64,000 bases of DNA, taken from NCBI GenBank assembly GCA_029204225.1, contig CM055107.1, positions 26,814,572-26,878,571 of the forward strand, read 5' to 3'. Positions within the stretch are counted from its first letter, which is position 1, and every line of letters begins with the position of its first letter. A model generated the notes under the pieces. That model made no database searches. It had not been told where the DNA came from and saw nothing but the letters and a program-made list of their open reading frames with translations. Below, piece after piece: positions 62,487 to 64,000 of this stretch. The stretch comes from Diphasiastrum complanatum (taxonomy: Eukaryota > Streptophyta > Lycopodiopsida > Lycopodiales > Lycopodiaceae). Made by a program: the position numbers and the translations under genes.

Positions 62487-63884
62487 CTGAACTCACGCAC
62501 ACCAGAAATAGAGAGTTTGAGATGAGTAGTACCATATTGAAGGATCAATGAAATTAGCAATCTGGCAATATGGAGCTTCAACTCAGAACATTTGAACAAT
62601 ACCTTAGCTGCTTCAAGTTCAGACTCTTGTACCACAATCTCAGATGAAAGAGGTCGCAGAATGCAAACAAAGAATAGATCCGATTTTTCAAAAGCAACGT
62701 GATGTCCTTGCCTGATGAAGAAACAGAAACTGAGTTGACAGGAATGGAAATGATAAACATGAAAGTGATATCGGGATGTAGAAGAGAACAAAAGAATAAG
62801 GGAAGAATTGATTGCTTGCTTTAGGGATAAAAGAATGCATATACAGAAAAAAAGAAACTAGAGAAAAGTTGTGGGTAGCAACCTGAATCCTAAAACCTGC
62901 ACAAACTCTGCATCAATCTGCATACATGACCAGGTGGACATTTTGGTTCATAACTTTCACCGCAAGCTCAGTAAATTCCCTCACATTCAAAAAGTATCCA
63001 TAATGCGGACTCACCAAACCTTGGTCCAAAAGGTCTTCAATATGCGTAAACTGAGTGCGTGTGATTCAAAGACTAATAGTTGCCTTGCTAAACAAAGGCA
63101 TTTTATGACCTGATTGGCAAGTGCAACTCGTGACAGTATTTAATGGATATACAAACTATAGCAGCAAATAAGAGTAAAAGTTCTAGTTGTGGTTTACCCC
63201 AGTTTCCTCCTTGACTTCTCTGATAGCTCCAGCAAAAATATCTTCGGCCTGTCGACAACATGCCAATGCGTTACTGTTCAGAAAACATGCAAGTATCCAT
63301 CAGCACAGCAATTGGTAACTTGCTGCACAAACACTTTAATGAAGGGAGCACCACTGGACAGCTTGAACAGCTTATAGTTGATTTTGGTAATCGTAGATGG
63401 AAATAAACATGATGAAATGGTGACTTTAATCTCGTTCAAATAGGTATACTAATCATCTATGGAACTTTTTTGGGGAAGACAAAATATGAAACTAGCTTAT
63501 AGAAAAGCATTTTGAAATCCAGCACCTAAAACTTTGAATAATTTGTGATTGTAATTGAAATTTCATGCTACTAAAGTAGGAAAGAAAAGCAAGAAGTGTT
63601 TCAAGCAAAAACCATAAGCTGCAGTCATGAGTGTGCTCTTTTGTGTAGATTGTCTGTATCAGGTTATAAGTAAGCCTGAGGGATATGGTGTTTTACGGTC
63701 AAAATAAACAAGGACACCAGATGTGTCTGGAAGTTATCTTTTCCAGAAAAAAATGCTTAAGTGCCATCTTTTAAAGTGTAAATTTTAAAACAGCTGATGC
63801 TGTTACCTGGTTAACAAGGCCAGTTGGAAATTTCCAGATTCCCAAGCCTTTCAAGGGACCATTTTTTTCTTGAACAGCAAGAAT
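62310..63884 (-). CDS. Nudix hydrolase, plant NUDT2/6/7/10-like; last five exons, 5' end off the window
   Basis: A Mg2+-dependent nucleoside-diphosphate-X pyrophosphatase. Plant relatives cleave ADP-ribose and NADH and modulate redox and defence signalling. Exons are 63884-63807, 63248-63198, 62917-62883, 62711-62603 and 62486-62310 (stop TGA 62312-62310). Junctions are GT-AG with matching phases, giving 154 residues. The Nudix box GX5EX7REUXEEXGU is complete (G...AEDIFAGAIREVKEETG-I) and split by two introns. Family strings are ILAVQEKNGPLKGLGIWKFP, VAFEKSDLFFVCILRPLS, WMPLDEF and YKGFSP. The family is usually about 270-300 residues. The N-terminal domain is not in view. No decay is seen, so the gene is probably functional. 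Exact paralogue and substrate cannot be told. Confidence 0.92.
62603..62711 (-). CDS. Nudix exon D
   Basis: Completes Arg and encodes QGHHVAFEKSDLFFVCILRP, then LSSEIVVQESELEAAK. Acceptor CATCAG, donor AAG|GTATTG. Confidence 0.93.
62883..62917 (-). CDS. Nudix exon C (35 bp micro-exon)
   Basis: Encodes IDAEFVQVLGF plus two bases of Arg. The Ile supplies the final hydrophobic residue of the Nudix box. Acceptor TATGCAG, donor CAG|GTTGCT. Confidence 0.88.
63198..63248 (-). CDS. Nudix exon B: core of the Nudix box
   Basis: 17 codons, AEDIFAGAIREVKEETG, including the metal-binding REVKEE residues. Acceptor TCGACAG, donor GGG|GTAAAC. Confidence 0.94.
63807..63884 (-). CDS. Nudix exon A
   Basis: 26 codons, ILAVQEKNGPLKGLGIWKFP then TGLVNQ. 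Acceptor TATGCAG, donor CAG|GTAACA. It holds the first Gly of the Nudix box. Confidence 0.92.
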
Positions 63885-64000
63885 CTGCATAGATCAACCA
63901 CACCAACCCTACACATGACTTACAGAGATATTGCCAATTGAAATTATAGAGCCCAAAAATGAAGCACCATAATTTCATCCCAGCAAACAGCACAAATAAT

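Noticed and set aside
63885-64000. Upstream exon of the Nudix gene in the last 115 bases
   Set aside because: No minus-strand segment resembling the preceding conserved region with a proper donor was found. The open frame there is in the wrong frame relative to exon A.

Overview
This window is nuclear DNA of a land plant with a large, repeat-rich genome. The grounds are spliced plant genes with GT-AG introns (two of them 10.7 and 16.2 kb long), short TTTAGGG telomere-type repeats, Ty3/gypsy chromoviruses, Ty1/copia elements with tRNA-iMet primer sites, a hAT-type transposase remnant, LINEs and a remnant of a plant pararetrovirus. The intron sizes and mixed retroelement load suggest a fern or another large-genome non-flowering plant. 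The species cannot be fixed from the sequence alone.

Two host genes are present, both on the minus strand. The first is a mitochondrial external alternative NAD(P)H dehydrogenase of the NDB type. Its start codon is at 35672 and nine exons could be placed down to 3459. The reading frame is intact across all eight resolved introns, giving about 597 residues. The short last exon was not found and probably lies left of the window. The protein has an Arg-rich presequence, a hydrophobic stretch, two Rossmann glycine motifs and a complete EF-hand. A Gln replaces the usual acidic residue after the second glycine motif, which predicts preference for NADPH. The second gene, at the right edge, is the 3' half of a plant NUDT2/6/7/10-like Nudix hydrolase (five exons, 63884 to 62310), with the Nudix box split over three exons. 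Its 5' exons lie beyond the window.

Layout. 1-3458: hAT transposase fragment, Ty3 gag scrap and the last NDB intron seen. 3459-4647: NDB exons 9 and 8. 4648-20820 (intron 7): two chromovirus elements on the minus strand (5703-8640 and 9263-14556), a (CT)n tract plus minisatellite plus LINE (15828-18735), and a Ty3 3' end (18736-19225). 20821-23149: exons 7 to 4. 23150-33848 (intron 3): a string of LINE fragments separated by (CT)n tracts, a second hAT fragment, a caulimovirid remnant, minisatellites and telomere-like repeats. 33849-35672: exons 3 to 1. 35673-37970: NDB upstream region, tandem repeats and an array of phased 18-bp palindromes. 37973-60255: nested copia and gypsy remnants, a 157-bp (CT)n tract and a roughly 900-bp (CA/TG)-type tract. 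60256-62309: no gene seen. 62310-64000: Nudix gene.

No functional link between the two genes is demonstrated. Both belong to families that use pyridine nucleotides: NDB oxidises cytosolic NAD(P)H at the inner membrane, and related plant Nudix enzymes cleave NADH or ADP-ribose. The most unusual structural features are the (CT)n-bounded LINE copies, the palindrome array, a nested copia element with intact target-site duplication, and a long unrecognised coding-like stretch inside a copia derivative.
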